From Rhodococcus jostii RHA1 (GTDB lineage Bacteria > Actinomycetota > Actinomycetes > Mycobacteriales > Mycobacteriaceae): a stretch of 64,000 nt of DNA. The stretch is from NCBI RefSeq assembly GCF_000014565.1, contig NC_008268.1:936001-1000000 (forward strand), written 5' to 3'. This document shows, in pieces, positions 28,524 through 37,333 of the stretch. The position numbers and the translations under genes are program-made. Each line of letters starts with the position of its first letter. Within the stretch, counting starts at the first letter, position 1. Below the pieces are notes generated by a model. It was not told where the DNA came from and did no database searches. It worked only from the letters and a program-made list of their open reading frames with translations.

Positions 28524-28552
28524 ACGCTATGACTCCGAAGAGACGGGGTCAA
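28524..28552 (-). promoter_or_regulatory. Candidate promoter for the Rv1830-like MerR gene
   Basis: On the minus strand TTGACC (28552-28547), a 17-base spacer and TAGCGT (28529-28524) resemble SigA -35/-10 elements (TTGACA, TAnnnT). It lies about 195 bp upstream of the gene in the 284-bp gap after the bifunctional nuclease gene, in which I see nothing else clear. Confidence 0.35.
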
Positions 28553-28614
28553 CGCAACGCGCCGGAGGAACCTCAACCGTTACTCCGCGCCCGAGGCTTT
28601 TCCGAGGGTGCAAC

Positions 28615-29088
28615 CTAGCCGTCGGTGGCCTTGAAATCGTCCGGCGACACGGACTCGAGGAATTCCTTGAACTTCTCGACCTCGTCCTCGCGCTCGTCGG
28701 GCATGACCAGACCGGCCTCCGTGAGCACCGATTCCTCGGCGAAGATCGGCACCCCGATCCGCAGTGCGATGGCGATGGAGTCGGACGGGCGGGCCGAGAC
28801 GCGGGTGTTCTGGTCGAACACGAGGTCGGCATAGAACGTGCCCTCGCGCAGGTCGACGATGCGAACTTCCTTCAAGGTGCGACCGAAGGCTTCGATCAGG
28901 TTCTTGATGAGATCGTGGGTCAGCGGACGCGCCGGCTCGACGCCCTGCTGTTCGAGTGCGATCGCGGTGGCCTCGGTCTGGCCGATCCAGATGGGCAGGT
29001 ACCGCTCGCCGTCGGTTTCACGCAACAGCAGAACAGGTTGACTTTGGGGTTGCTCGACACGAACTCCGATCACGTGCATTTCGCTCAT
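28615..29088 (-). CDS. Bifunctional nuclease family protein (DUF151)
   Basis: A 157-residue protein of the DUF151/BFN family (Rv1829 counterpart). The central core LPIWIGQTEATAIALEQQGVEPARPLTHDLIKNLIEAFG is the diagnostic region, followed by FYADLVFDQN and ARPSDSIAIALRIGVPIFAEE. The family name comes from plant members with nuclease activity; bacterial function is not settled. The ATG at 29088 has GGAGG 8 bp upstream; longer in-frame starts lack homology. The acidic C-terminal tail is typical of actinobacterial members. Confidence 0.92.
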   Translation of the reverse strand: MSEMHVIGVRVEQPQSQPVLLLRETDGERYLPIWIGQTEATAIALEQQGVEPARPLTHDLIKNLIEAFGRTLKEVRIVDLREGTFYADLVFDQNTRVSARPSDSIAIALRIGVPIFAEESVLTEAGLVMPDEREDEVEKFKEFLESVSPDDFKATDG

Positions 29089-29230
29089 CGCGTCTGCCTC
29101 CACCCTGCAATGGTCCGTCCGCGGCACACAATGCCGTACCAGGATTCTATTCGATTCGTGTCTGCTCTTCGACCGTACAGCCGTTCGAGCGCAGCGTCGT
29201 TGGGAAGTGGGGACGGTCGGCGAGTTCACC

Positions 29231-29971
29231 TCACCGATCGAGCGCACCCCGGACTGCCGACTTCACCAGGCAGGTGTGCAACGTCAGAGACAAGGCGGCC
29301 AGTTCGCGCACCATCTCCTCGGCGCGATCACGTGCGCCGGCGTCGCGGCCCTTGGCGACGGGCCCGGCGATCTGCGCGACCAGCCCGGCCTCGCGGTCGG
29401 CCGCCAGCTTGAACGCCCTCAGGTGCCGCACTTCGAGTCCGAACTCGGACATCGCCCTCGCGGTGCGCGCCAGTGTCACCGCGTCTTCGTCGAAGAACCC
29501 TGCCGGCCCGGGAACGACCAGGCCTCCGCGGGTCAGTTCGCCGAGGAACTTGTCGTCGATCCCCGCCCGGGCGATCAGATCGTCGCGGCTGATCCGCACC
29601 TCGCGGTCGGTGAGGAACTCCTCCGGGGACACCTCGCCCGGGGCCACCGTGAGCGTGCGCGGCCGGCGCGGCGAAGAATCGCCTGCGCCGACCGTGGCCA
29701 CACCTCTGTCGATGGCCTCGAGCTGCTCCTTGATGACCTTCAGCGGCAGATACTGATCCCGCTGCGCAGTGAGGACATAGCGCAGACGTTCACAGTCGGC
29801 GATCGAGAATCGCCGATACCCCGACGGAGTGCGCTGGGGGCTGATGAGACCCTCGGCTTCGAGGAATCGGATCTTCGAGATCGTCACATCAGGAAAATCG
29901 GGGCGGAGTCGATCCAGCACGGAGCCGATCGACATCCCCGATTGCGCCTGCTGCTGCCGCACCGCGGTCAT
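29231..29971 (-). CDS. ftsR: MerR family regulator, FtsR-like (Rv1828)
   Basis: A 246-residue regulator with an N-terminal MerR helix-turn-helix (SIGSVLDRLRPDFPDVTISKIRFLEAEGLISPQRTPSGYRRFS, residues 13-55) and a second winged-helix-like domain toward the C-terminus (EEFLTDREVRISRDDLIARAGIDDKFLGELTRGGLV). It corresponds by position and sequence to Rv1828, and to C. glutamicum FtsR, a direct activator of ftsZ. The start overlaps the garA stop by 4 bp, so the two are translationally coupled. A role in cell division is knowledge about relatives, not shown here. Confidence 0.88.
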   Translation of the reverse strand: MTAVRQQQAQSGMSIGSVLDRLRPDFPDVTISKIRFLEAEGLISPQRTPSGYRRFSIADCERLRYVLTAQRDQYLPLKVIKEQLEAIDRGVATVGAGDSSPRRPRTLTVAPGEVSPEEFLTDREVRISRDDLIARAGIDDKFLGELTRGGLVVPGPAGFFDEDAVTLARTARAMSEFGLEVRHLRAFKLAADREAGLVAQIAGPVAKGRDAGARDRAEEMVRELAALSLTLHTCLVKSAVRGALDR

Positions 29972-30468
29972 TGGCTACCCGCACCAGCTGACGTCTCACC
30001 GATCTGCGAGCCACCGGCAGTGGTCCGGGGTCCGGTCAGAAAGACCAGTCGGAACTTGCCGATCTGGACCTCGTCACCGTTCGCCAGGACGGCCGAGTCG
30101 ACCGGTTCCCGGTTGACGTAGGTGCCGTTGAGGCTGCCGACGTCGACCACCTGGAACTCGTCGTCCTCCTGACGGAACTCCGCATGACGACGGCTGACGG
30201 TCACGTCGTCGAGGAAGATGTCGCTGTCGGGATGCCGTCCCGCGGACGTCGTCGGCTGGTCGAGCAGGAAGCGCGACCCTGCGTTCGGTCCACGCTTGAC
30301 GACGAGCAGAGCAGAGCCCGCGGGCAGTCCCTCCACACCCGACACCGGAGCTTCCGGAGCCTGGGTTGCCGAGGAGTTGTCGAGCTCATTGAGAAAGTCC
30401 GCGCGGAAGACCGACGTGGTTTCCGCCGGCGTCTCCCCATAGACCGCGTCGTTGCCGTTCTCGCTCAC
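29968..30468 (-). CDS. garA: FHA-domain regulator GarA (OdhI)
   Basis: A 166-residue forkhead-associated protein that in mycobacteria and corynebacteria inhibits 2-oxoglutarate dehydrogenase and tunes glutamate metabolism. The FHA core is SAGRHPDSDIFLDDVTVSRRHAEF followed by GSLNGTYVNREPV; Gly-Arg, Ser-x-x-His and Asn are the phosphopeptide-binding residues. The N-terminal ETTSVFRADFL holds Thr17 and Thr18, equivalent to the PknG/PknB sites; phosphorylation causes self-binding and switches inhibition off. The GTG at 30468 follows GGAGGAG. The stop overlaps the MerR gene downstream. Confidence 0.96.
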   Translation of the reverse strand: MSENGNDAVYGETPAETTSVFRADFLNELDNSSATQAPEAPVSGVEGLPAGSALLVVKRGPNAGSRFLLDQPTTSAGRHPDSDIFLDDVTVSRRHAEFRQEDDEFQVVDVGSLNGTYVNREPVDSAVLANGDEVQIGKFRLVFLTGPRTTAGGSQIGETSAGAGSQ

Positions 30469-30788
30469 CGTTTCTCCTCCTAGTTCGATCATCCAGCAAG
30501 ATTCGCTGGACTACGCAATGCCACTCGGTACTACATAATTCGGTTCCCGTGCACATTAACTTCTGTGCAAACTCCCACGATCACATTCAAACTACGGACC
30601 TGCGCCCCGACACGGCACATGCGTTCAACATCGACCGTACCCTGCGCACGCCGGTGCGTGTAGTGAGACAGGCCGCCAGCACATTACGAACCGGTATTCC
30701 GACAGCGGATTTTTCCGGCAACCCGGTTTTCCGGGCTGTCGGCACCTTCCGAACTTATCCGATTACCGCTTCGCGTGTTCTCGGGAAA
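30469..30788 (-). other. 320-bp intergenic region between gcvH and garA
   Basis: No gene is supported here. On the minus strand it should hold the garA promoter and 5' leader. A weak hairpin AGCCCGG-AAAA-CCGGGTT (30737-30720), 52 bp after the gcvH stop, may be a terminator. A 6-bp inverted repeat TCCAGC/GCTGGA (30492-30510) lies just before the garA ribosome site. The region is less G+C-rich than its surroundings. No riboswitch motif like that of gcvP is seen. Confidence 0.5.
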
Positions 30789-31193
30789 TTATCCTGCCGT
30801 GATGTCTGCATAGCCGGCGGCGTCCAGCATTTCGGCCAGTGCCGCGTCGAGGGTCGCCTCGTCGTCGACACCGAGGTCCACCAGCCACCCCTGCCCGTAG
30901 GGCGCGGAGTTCACAAGTTCCGGGTTGCCGTCCAGATCGGCATTGGCGGCAACGACTTTCGCCGTCAGCGGGGCGAAGATGTCGGAGACGCTCTTGGTGG
31001 ATTCCACCTCGCCGAACGATTCGCCCGCCGTCACGGCCTCGTCGACCGCCGGAAGCTGGACGAACACGACGTCGCCGAGCTGGGACTGCGCGAAATCGGT
31101 GATGCCGACGCGTACCGTCGTGGGCCCCGTCCGCTCGACCCACTCGTGTTCGGCGGTGTACCGACGATCGGCGGGGATTTCGAGCTCACTCAC
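30789..31193 (-). CDS. gcvH: Glycine cleavage system H protein
   Basis: A 134-residue lipoyl carrier that shuttles the aminomethyl group from the P to the T protein. The lipoylated residue is Lys67 in FGEVESTKSVSDIF. The N-terminal YTAEHEWVE and C-terminal GQGWLVDLGVDDEATLDAAL are the normal ends of the family. It sits between a DUF881 gene and garA, matching Rv1826. gcvP lies 3.4 kb downstream on the same strand; gcvT is not in the window. Confidence 0.97.
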   Translation of the reverse strand: MSELEIPADRRYTAEHEWVERTGPTTVRVGITDFAQSQLGDVVFVQLPAVDEAVTAGESFGEVESTKSVSDIFAPLTAKVVAANADLDGNPELVNSAPYGQGWLVDLGVDDEATLDAALAEMLDAAGYADITAG

Positions 31194-31235
31194 AGTGGCT
31201 TCCTTTCGATGGCAATCCGCGGGCGGATGCGAAGA

Positions 31236-31982
31236 TCAATTTCCGGGCTGAGCGTATTGGCGAGGTTTCGCCTCCCGCAAGGCGGAGATCGTGACCTGCT
31301 GCGATTGTTCGATCGTCAGCTGTCCGCCGCTGCGCGCGACCGTGTCGACCACCCCGCCGGGAATGTTCAGGGCCGCCGCCAGAGTCGGCGGATCACCGAT
31401 GGCGACCACCCCGTAGGGGGCGTTCACCTTCCGGCCGTCCACCGACACGCCGCCGGCCGAACCGGACACCCAGGAGTCGACGCCGATCCGGATGGGCGGG
31501 CCGTCCGCACCCTGGATCTGGACGGCTTCGGCACCGGCGGCACGCAATTCCTGCACGAGGTCGAGCAGGACCTCGGAGCCGACTCCCTTGTTGGGGTCGG
31601 TGATGCGCATCGTCACCCCGGGGCCGGTGGCCGGTGCGCTGCCGACCTGGATCGACAGCGCCGTCAACCGGGCCTGCGCCTCGTCGAGTGCCGCCCCGGA
31701 ACTGCCGCTCTGTTGCAACGTTGCCAAGGTCTGTTCCAGCGATGCGATCTCCTGCCGCAGGGCCGCCTCCCGCTGGTTCAGCGTGTCCAGGACGACCAGG
31801 AGATCGGCCGGGCTCGCCGAGTCGAGGGTGTCGCCGGACCCGGTGTTCTTCACCTGCGTGACGATCGCGATTCCCAGCCCACCGAGCAGGAGCGCGGCCA
31901 GCAGCGCGAAGACGACGTGCGATCGCTGCGACGTCGCCGGTTCGTTCCCGTGCAGTTCGTGTCTGCCCTCGTGTCCGCTCAC
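31236..31982 (-). CDS. DUF881 family protein (Rv1825-like)
   Basis: A 248-residue membrane-anchored protein of the DUF881 family. After a short polar start there is one transmembrane helix (VVFALLAALLLGGLGIAIVTQV), then a coiled-coil-like stretch (LNQREAALRQEIASLEQTLATLQQ) and the DUF881 domain (GPGVTMRITDPNKG... INGPPIRIG-type core near GADGPPIRIGVDSWV). It probably faces outside the membrane. The GTG at 31982 comes 7 bp after the small basic protein stop. It is the second DUF881 paralogue here; the other is at 32385-33248. Function unknown; relatives lie near division genes. Confidence 0.88.
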   Translation of the reverse strand: MSGHEGRHELHGNEPATSQRSHVVFALLAALLLGGLGIAIVTQVKNTGSGDTLDSASPADLLVVLDTLNQREAALRQEIASLEQTLATLQQSGSSGAALDEAQARLTALSIQVGSAPATGPGVTMRITDPNKGVGSEVLLDLVQELRAAGAEAVQIQGADGPPIRIGVDSWVSGSAGGVSVDGRKVNAPYGVVAIGDPPTLAAALNIPGGVVDTVARSGGQLTIEQSQQVTISALREAKPRQYAQPGN

Positions 31983-31989
31983 GCCGCGA

Positions 31990-32388
31990 TCACGCCCCGA
32001 ACAGACGTCGCCGGAGCGCGGCCGCGTTGCCGAAGATGCGGATTCCGAGCACGACGACGATCGCGGTGGACAGCTGGGTTCCCACACCGAGTTGGTCACC
32101 GAGCCACACGATCAGGGCGGCCACCAGGACGTTGAACACGAACGAGACGACGAACACCTTCGAGTCGAAGATCTCGTCGAGGTACGCGCGCAGTCCGCCG
32201 AACACCGCGTCGAGCGCGGCGACGACGGCGATGGGCAGGTAGGGCTGCACGGCGTCGGGCACTTGCGGGCTGAACACCACTCCCAGCACGATGCCCACGA
32301 TCAGGGCGAGCACCCCGTAGATCGCGGATCCGCCCTTCAGTGCTGCCTTCATTCGTGTGACGCCTCCATTCGACTCCGCCGTTGTCAT
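31990..32388 (-). CDS. Small basic family membrane protein (DUF1290, Rv1824-like)
   Basis: A 132-residue membrane protein with four hydrophobic segments. The conserved core QPYLPIAVVAALDAVFGGLRAYLDEIFDSKVFVVSFVFNVLVAALIVWLGD and the end IVVLGIRIFGNAAALRRRLF are family hallmarks. I chose the ATG at 32388 because it overlaps the previous stop (ATGA); an ATG at 32352 would remove 12 residues. It lies between the two DUF881 genes, the arrangement seen near division genes in Gram-positive bacteria. Confidence 0.9.
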   Translation of the reverse strand: MTTAESNGGVTRMKAALKGGSAIYGVLALIVGIVLGVVFSPQVPDAVQPYLPIAVVAALDAVFGGLRAYLDEIFDSKVFVVSFVFNVLVAALIVWLGDQLGVGTQLSTAIVVVLGIRIFGNAAALRRRLFGA

Positions 32389-33248
32389 CGTGTTCCCACT
32401 TCCCTGGCTGCCCGCACTTCCCGCGCCGGGGCGGCCGGCAAGTGGAGATCGTCGGCCTCCGCCACCGCGAAGCCGATGCCGTACAACTGCGCCACGCTGG
32501 ACATCCGCAGATAGGCGTCGCTCACCACGAATCCGGTCTGCATCGGCCCCTGCGGGCCGATCGCCGAGACCACGTACGGCGAGAACACCGGCTGATTGTC
32601 CACGAGCATCGCGCCACCCGCCTGGCGGATCGTCACCGACGGGCCGATCCGCACGTCGCCGACCGCGATGGCCTCGGCGCCGCTCGCCCACAGCGAATTG
32701 ACCACCGACTGGAGGTCGCGGTCGAGCACCACGGCCTTCCCCCCGACACTGCGCTGGGACGAGTCGGACAGGTTGGGCTTGGCCGCGGGGTCCGTCAACG
32801 TCACGGTCAGGCCGGGACCGTGCACGGCCTCGACTCCGGCGTCCCCCTCGAGGCCGCGAAGCTCGTCGAGCAGTGCCGCACCTCGGGCGTCACCGGCCAG
32901 CGCGGTGGCGCGCGCGTCGTCGGTCTGTGTCGACAGCGTGTCCCGGGTTGCGGCGAGGGCGCCCGCCCGATCCTGGGCGTCCTGCACCTTGCTCAGCAGT
33001 TCGGTCCGCACCTGCTCGGTGCCGGGGATGCGTTCGGTGGCCTGCCGGTAGGCGACCGACAGCACCAGCCCGACGAGCAGCGCGCCGATCGCGATCCACA
33101 CCTGCTGACCGACCCGCGTCTGTCGTGAATGTCCCTGCTCACGATCGTCGGCCGCACCCTCGTACCCGGGGTCCAGGTGGTCGTTCATCAGGGACCGCAG
33201 CAGGGACGGCACCGGATTCCTGCGAATGCCGGAATCTGTCCGTTTCAT
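32385..33248 (-). CDS. DUF881 family protein (Rv1823-like)
   Basis: A 287-residue DUF881 paralogue. A cytoplasmic N-terminus of about 55 residues precedes one membrane helix (VWIAIGALLVGLVLSVAY), a helical stretch (VRTELLSKVQDAQDRAGAL) and the DUF881 domain (GPGLTVTLTDP..., AVVLDRDLQSVVNSLWASGAEAIAVGDVRIGPS). The ATG at 33248 overlaps the stop of the phosphatidyltransferase gene (TGATG), and its own stop overlaps the small basic protein start. The set is tightly coupled. Function is unknown. Confidence 0.88.
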   Translation of the reverse strand: MKRTDSGIRRNPVPSLLRSLMNDHLDPGYEGAADDREQGHSRQTRVGQQVWIAIGALLVGLVLSVAYRQATERIPGTEQVRTELLSKVQDAQDRAGALAATRDTLSTQTDDARATALAGDARGAALLDELRGLEGDAGVEAVHGPGLTVTLTDPAAKPNLSDSSQRSVGGKAVVLDRDLQSVVNSLWASGAEAIAVGDVRIGPSVTIRQAGGAMLVDNQPVFSPYVVSAIGPQGPMQTGFVVSDAYLRMSSVAQLYGIGFAVAEADDLHLPAAPAREVRAAREVGTR

Positions 33249-33871
33249 CACTGGACCTCGCGTTCCTCGCCGCCCGGTCCTCGCACGGGAACGGTGCGCG
33301 CGACGGTCAGCGCGTTCACGGTGTAGAGCAGCCCGGTCCACACGTAGAGCACCGTGCCCCAGATCAGGAGCGCGGCGCCGAGCGGCTGCGCCACGGTCGC
33401 GATGCTCCAGTCGCCGTGCGCCGCGAGGGTCATCGGCAGCGCGAACATCAGCAGGAACGTGGCACCCTTGCCGAGGTACATCACGTCGGGGGGAGGGAGA
33501 CCGCGCCGTCGGTAGATGACCAGCGTGAGCGCGAGAACGGCGTCGCGGCCGATCAGGATCGCCGCCACCCACCACGGGATGAATCCGCGCAGGACGAACG
33601 TCACCAGCGTCGTGACGACGTAGAGGCGATCGACGAAGGGGTCGAGCAGCGCACCCAGCTTCGACGACTGGTCGAGGATCCGCGCCAGCTTGCCGTCGAG
33701 CCAGTCGGTGAAGCCGCTGATCATGAGGATCGCGAGTGCCCACCCGTCGGAGTGGGTGACGAGCAGCAGGTACACGAACAGCGGCACGCCGAGGAGTCGA
33801 ACCACGCTCAGGAGGTTCGGGACGGTCACGATCCGGTCCGACCGCGCAGTGTCCCGGTCCACCGAATTCAC
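33248..33871 (-). CDS. CDP-alcohol phosphatidyltransferase family protein (PgsA2-like)
   Basis: A 207-residue membrane enzyme transferring a phosphatidyl group from CDP-diacylglycerol to an alcohol. The active-site motif DG-x2-AR-x8-G-x3-D-x3-D is perfect (DGKLARILDQSSKLGALL then DPFVD, about residues 54-76). About five hydrophobic helices are seen. The position matches Rv1822 (pgsA2). Cardiolipin synthase and phosphatidylglycerophosphate synthase are both possible; sequence alone does not decide. The GTG at 33871 has GGGGAG 6 bp upstream and gives VNSVDRDTARSDRIVTVPN. Confidence 0.92.
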   Translation of the reverse strand: MNSVDRDTARSDRIVTVPNLLSVVRLLGVPLFVYLLLVTHSDGWALAILMISGFTDWLDGKLARILDQSSKLGALLDPFVDRLYVVTTLVTFVLRGFIPWWVAAILIGRDAVLALTLVIYRRRGLPPPDVMYLGKGATFLLMFALPMTLAAHGDWSIATVAQPLGAALLIWGTVLYVWTGLLYTVNALTVARTVPVRGPGGEEREVQ

Positions 33872-33986
33872 CAAAATCTCCCCAGCGTCGAGTGCGGACC
33901 TGTTTTCGGGCGCTCGTCGCACCGCTCTCGCCACTCTTCCACAACCGGGATGGTGTTCAGTCGATCCTCTCGTCCGTCCGGCCGTG

Positions 33987-35045
33987 TCACTCGCCCCGCG
34001 CAACGTCCGGTCGTGGTGGGGCCGGTACGCGTGCGACGGCGTCCGCGGTCAGACTTCCCAGGTACAGCCACCCGTCGTGCTCCCGCACACCTGTGACGGG
34101 GGAATAGCTGCCCTTGCCTCCGCGCAGGCTGTGCACGATCTCGCCGCGGTGATCGAGGGCGATCACCCAGCCGGCGTGCTCCGGATTCGGTTGCACGGCC
34201 TCCGGCAGGTTCGCCGCGACGATCCGCAGCGTCGGGTACGGCGCGAGCAGGTCGAGCAACCGCATCCGCGGGCTGTAGAGCGCCACCCAGAACAGGCCGT
34301 CCCGTGTCTGGGACGTCATGTTGTCCGGTATGCCGGGCAGATTCGCGGCCCACACCGACGCCGCACCCTGCGACGGGCCGGTCAGGTCGACGCGGGAGAT
34401 CTGGTACGAGCCGGTCTCGGCGACGAGAACGAACGACTCGTCCGAGGCCAGTCCCACGCCGTTGGCGAACTGCAGCCCCTCGGCCAGGAGGTCGGTCTCC
34501 CCCGTCCGCGGGTCCAGACGCAGCAGGCGGCCGGTCCCGCGGTGCTCGAGAAGGTCGTAGCGGTGGTCGGCGATCGTGAAGTGCGCCGAGGAGTCGGTGA
34601 AGTACACGATGCCGTCCCTGCCGACCGCCGAGTTGTTGCACGCCACGAGCGGGCGCCCGGCCGCGGCGTCGGCGAGCACGTCGACGCGTCCCTGGTCGTC
34701 GACTCGCAGCACACCGCGCTCGGCGTCGCAGATCAGGAACCGGCCGTCGTCGAGTATCTCGACCCCGAGAGGCCGCCCGTGGGTGTTCGCGAGTTCGGTG
34801 GCGTGTCCGTGGCCGTCGAACCGCCAGATCCGGCCGTCGTTGCCTCCGGTGACCACCCGGCCGTCGTGATCGACGGCGACGTCCTCCGGGCCTTCTCCGG
34901 CGGGGAGCGTCCAGCGGTGCGCGTCGTCGAGCATCCCGTTCGGCGCGAGCACTCCCGTCGGTGGTGGTGGCGGCGGGGCGTGCCAGACGGTGGGGTCGAC
35001 ACCGGTGCGGTCGAGCTTGCGGGCGAGAGACTCGAAGAAGGTCAC
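33987..35045 (-). CDS. SMP-30/gluconolactonase/strictosidine synthase-like protein
   Basis: A 352-residue six-bladed beta-propeller hydrolase-like protein. EGPEDVAVDHDGRVVTGGNDGRIWRF, HGRPLGVEILDDGRFLICDAERG and LQFANGVGLASDESFVLVAETGSYQISRVDL are the repeated blade motifs, with metal-type Glu/Asn/Asp (EGPED, CNNSAV, NGVG). Relatives hydrolyse lactones or organophosphates (paraoxonase-like). No signal peptide is seen, although the N-terminus holds a Pro-rich stretch (PPPPPPTGVLAP). The substrate is unknown. Confidence 0.88.
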   Translation of the reverse strand: MTFFESLARKLDRTGVDPTVWHAPPPPPPTGVLAPNGMLDDAHRWTLPAGEGPEDVAVDHDGRVVTGGNDGRIWRFDGHGHATELANTHGRPLGVEILDDGRFLICDAERGVLRVDDQGRVDVLADAAAGRPLVACNNSAVGRDGIVYFTDSSAHFTIADHRYDLLEHRGTGRLLRLDPRTGETDLLAEGLQFANGVGLASDESFVLVAETGSYQISRVDLTGPSQGAASVWAANLPGIPDNMTSQTRDGLFWVALYSPRMRLLDLLAPYPTLRIVAANLPEAVQPNPEHAGWVIALDHRGEIVHSLRGGKGSYSPVTGVREHDGWLYLGSLTADAVARVPAPPRPDVARGE

Positions 35046-35087
35046 GAACTGTGAGATTAGTCGCGTCCCCCGCTGGACGTGGTTCCG

Positions 35088-35708
35088 CTAACGCCAGGCG
35101 AAGACCGGCTGGTCGAAACCGTCGATCCGCGTGTGCCTGCCGTGCAGTGCGACCTCCCGGAACTGGAACACGACCGCGCCGGTGGGGGCGTGCACGAGGT
35201 GACGGCGGAACGGCCATTGGATCACCGGTTTCGACGATTCGGGGATCTCGACGAACCGCGGCTCCGCGTCGATCTCGGGAACGCCCACCGAGAACACTTC
35301 CGCCACTTCCTCGCGATTGGGGACGAGCGACGTGATCGACTGGTCCGACCACACGACGAACGGGGTGATGACGTACCCGGAGCGGGTGACGTAGTCGTCG
35401 AGCCTGCCGAGCACCGCGGACGGCTCCACGTCGAGGCCGAGTTCCTCGTGCAGCTCGCGCCGGGCGGCGTCCTCGCCGGTCTCCCCCGGATCCACTCCGC
35501 CGCCGGGCAACGCGAACTGTCCCGGATGCGCGCGCATCTTGCTCGGGCGCATGGTCAGCGGAACGGCCTGACCGCCGGCGCCGTCGTTCATCACGGCGAT
35601 CACTACCGCCGCGGACCGCCGATTCGTCGGGTCCACGATCCGTGGTTCGAAGCGTGCCAGCGCGTCGGCGAGCCGTTCCCTGCTCAGTGCGTGCCCATTC
35701 ACCATCAC
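35088..35708 (-). CDS. NUDIX hydrolase (CoA pyrophosphatase type)
   Basis: A 206-residue NUDIX protein. The Nudix box G-x5-E-x7-REUxEExGU is complete (GGVDPGE...RRELHEELGL, about residues 71-92) and is preceded by PSKMRAHPGQFALPGGG, the segment typical of the coenzyme A pyrophosphatase subgroup (NudL-like). The C-terminal half, VIQWPFRRHLVHAPTGAVVFQFREVAL, is characteristic of actinobacterial members. CoA or another nucleoside diphosphate derivative is the likely substrate. ATG codons at 35708 and 35705 are both possible starts. Confidence 0.88.
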   Translation of the reverse strand: MMVNGHALSRERLADALARFEPRIVDPTNRRSAAVVIAVMNDGAGGQAVPLTMRPSKMRAHPGQFALPGGGVDPGETGEDAARRELHEELGLDVEPSAVLGRLDDYVTRSGYVITPFVVWSDQSITSLVPNREEVAEVFSVGVPEIDAEPRFVEIPESSKPVIQWPFRRHLVHAPTGAVVFQFREVALHGRHTRIDGFDQPVFAWR

Positions 35709-35778
35709 CCGACAGTATCGCCAGTCGCGGCGAAACCCACGCTTCGATCCCCCCGCGTTTCGAACCCCGCGCCGGCCG

Positions 35779-37299
35779 TCAGCCGAGCAGTTGCTGCCTG
35801 ATCTCGTTCTTGAGGACCTTCCCCAGTTTGGAACGCGGCAGATCGGGCCAGACCAGGATTTCCTTCGGGGTCTTCACGCTGCCGATGCGCGCTTTCACGA
35901 ACGCCGTGAGTGCGTCGGCCTCGATCGGTGTTCCGGCTCGGGACTGGACGACGGCGACGACACGTTCACCCCATTTCTCGTCGGGGAGCCCGATCACCCC
36001 GCAGTCCTGGATTCCGGGGTACGCCATGAGCGCCTGTTCCACTTCGACGGAATAGACGTTGAATCCGCCGGTGATGATCATGTCCTTGGCCCGGTCGACG
36101 ATGTACAGGAAGTTGTCGTCGTCGAGGTACCCGATGTCGCCCGTGTGATGCCAGCCGTGCGCCGACGCCTCCTGCGTCGCAACGGGATTCTTGTAGTACC
36201 CCGTCATGACGAGCGAGCTGCGCACGACCACTTCGCCTCGCTCACCGGAAGGCAGCAGCGTCCCCTGCCCGTCCATGATGGCGACGGTGACCAGCGGGGA
36301 GGGCCTGCCTGCGGAGCTCAGCCGGGCGGTCGCCACCGAGCCGTCGGCGTGGAAATGGTCTTTCGGCGCCATCGTCGCGATCATCATCGGCGCCTCGCTC
36401 TGCCCGAACAGCTGGGCCATCACCGGCCCGATCCGGGTCAGCGCTTCTTCGAGCCGGGTCGGCGAGATCGGCGCCGCGCCGTACCAGAAGCATTGCAGCG
36501 AACTCAGGTCCGTCGTCGCCAGGTCTGCGTGGTCCAGCAGCATGTAGATCAGGGTCGGCGGAAGGAAGGTGTGGGTGACGCGGTCCCGGTCGATGTGCGC
36601 GAGGAACTGCCCCAGGTCGGGCGTGGGCATGATGACCACCTGTCCGCCGAGGGCGAGGATCGGGAAACACAGGACACCGGCCGCGTGCGTCAACGGCGCG
36701 AGGGCGAGGTAGACCGGCCTGCCGTCGAACGGGTAGCTCATCAGGGTCAGCGCAGACATCGTCTCGATGTTCCGGCCGGTGAGCATCACACCCTTCGGCC
36801 TCCCCGTCGTGCCGCCGGTGCCGACGATCAGCGCGAGATCGTCGACCGGCTCGACGTCGAGACGTTCGGTACCCAGCCAGTCGTCGAACGGGTGGGCGTA
36901 CTCCTCATCGCCGTCGAGACATACGAGCGTCGTCAGCAGCGGCAACTGCCGACGGATCCGATCGACCAAGGGCGCGAACGCCTTCTGGAAGATCAGGCAG
37001 CGACAGTCGAAGAGGGCGAGCAGGTCCCGATTCTCCGCCGCCTCGTTCCGCGGGTTGATCGGGCACCACACCGCCCCCGCCCGGCTGATCCCGAAGACGC
37101 AGGAGAACGCAGTCGGATCGTTGCCGGACAGGACGGCCACCTTGTCGCCCGCGGCGATCCCCGACCGTGCCAGCGCGGCCGCGACGCGCCGGCTCAGGTC
37201 CTGGACATCGGCGTACGACAGCGTCCGGTCGCCCATCGTCAGGCACGGCGACGACGGACCGAGCGAGGCACCCTTGTCGAGGTAGTCGGTCAAGCGCAT
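35779..37299 (-). CDS. AMP-dependent acyl-CoA synthetase/ligase
   Basis: A 506-residue ANL-superfamily ligase that activates a carboxylic acid as acyl-AMP and then as CoA thioester. Motifs in order: VGTGGTTGRPKGVML (P-loop), FWYGAAPIS, HTGDIGYLDDDNFLYIVDRAKDMIITGGFNVYSVEVEQAL (hinge Asp and A8 loop) and LPRSKLGKVLKNEI (catalytic Lys near the C-terminus). The ATG at 37299 follows AGGAGG. It is the third gene of the minus-strand operon divergent from tetR. The acid is unknown. Confidence 0.93.
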   Translation of the reverse strand: MRLTDYLDKGASLGPSSPCLTMGDRTLSYADVQDLSRRVAAALARSGIAAGDKVAVLSGNDPTAFSCVFGISRAGAVWCPINPRNEAAENRDLLALFDCRCLIFQKAFAPLVDRIRRQLPLLTTLVCLDGDEEYAHPFDDWLGTERLDVEPVDDLALIVGTGGTTGRPKGVMLTGRNIETMSALTLMSYPFDGRPVYLALAPLTHAAGVLCFPILALGGQVVIMPTPDLGQFLAHIDRDRVTHTFLPPTLIYMLLDHADLATTDLSSLQCFWYGAAPISPTRLEEALTRIGPVMAQLFGQSEAPMMIATMAPKDHFHADGSVATARLSSAGRPSPLVTVAIMDGQGTLLPSGERGEVVVRSSLVMTGYYKNPVATQEASAHGWHHTGDIGYLDDDNFLYIVDRAKDMIITGGFNVYSVEVEQALMAYPGIQDCGVIGLPDEKWGERVVAVVQSRAGTPIEADALTAFVKARIGSVKTPKEILVWPDLPRSKLGKVLKNEIRQQLLG

Positions 37300-37333
37300 G
37301 GTGTGGTCCTCCTCGAAGTCGCGGCCGGGACGA

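Noticed and set aside
30720..30737. Strong terminator after gcvH
   Set aside because: The stem has only about six good pairs and no T tract, so I kept it only as a remark in the intergenic entry.
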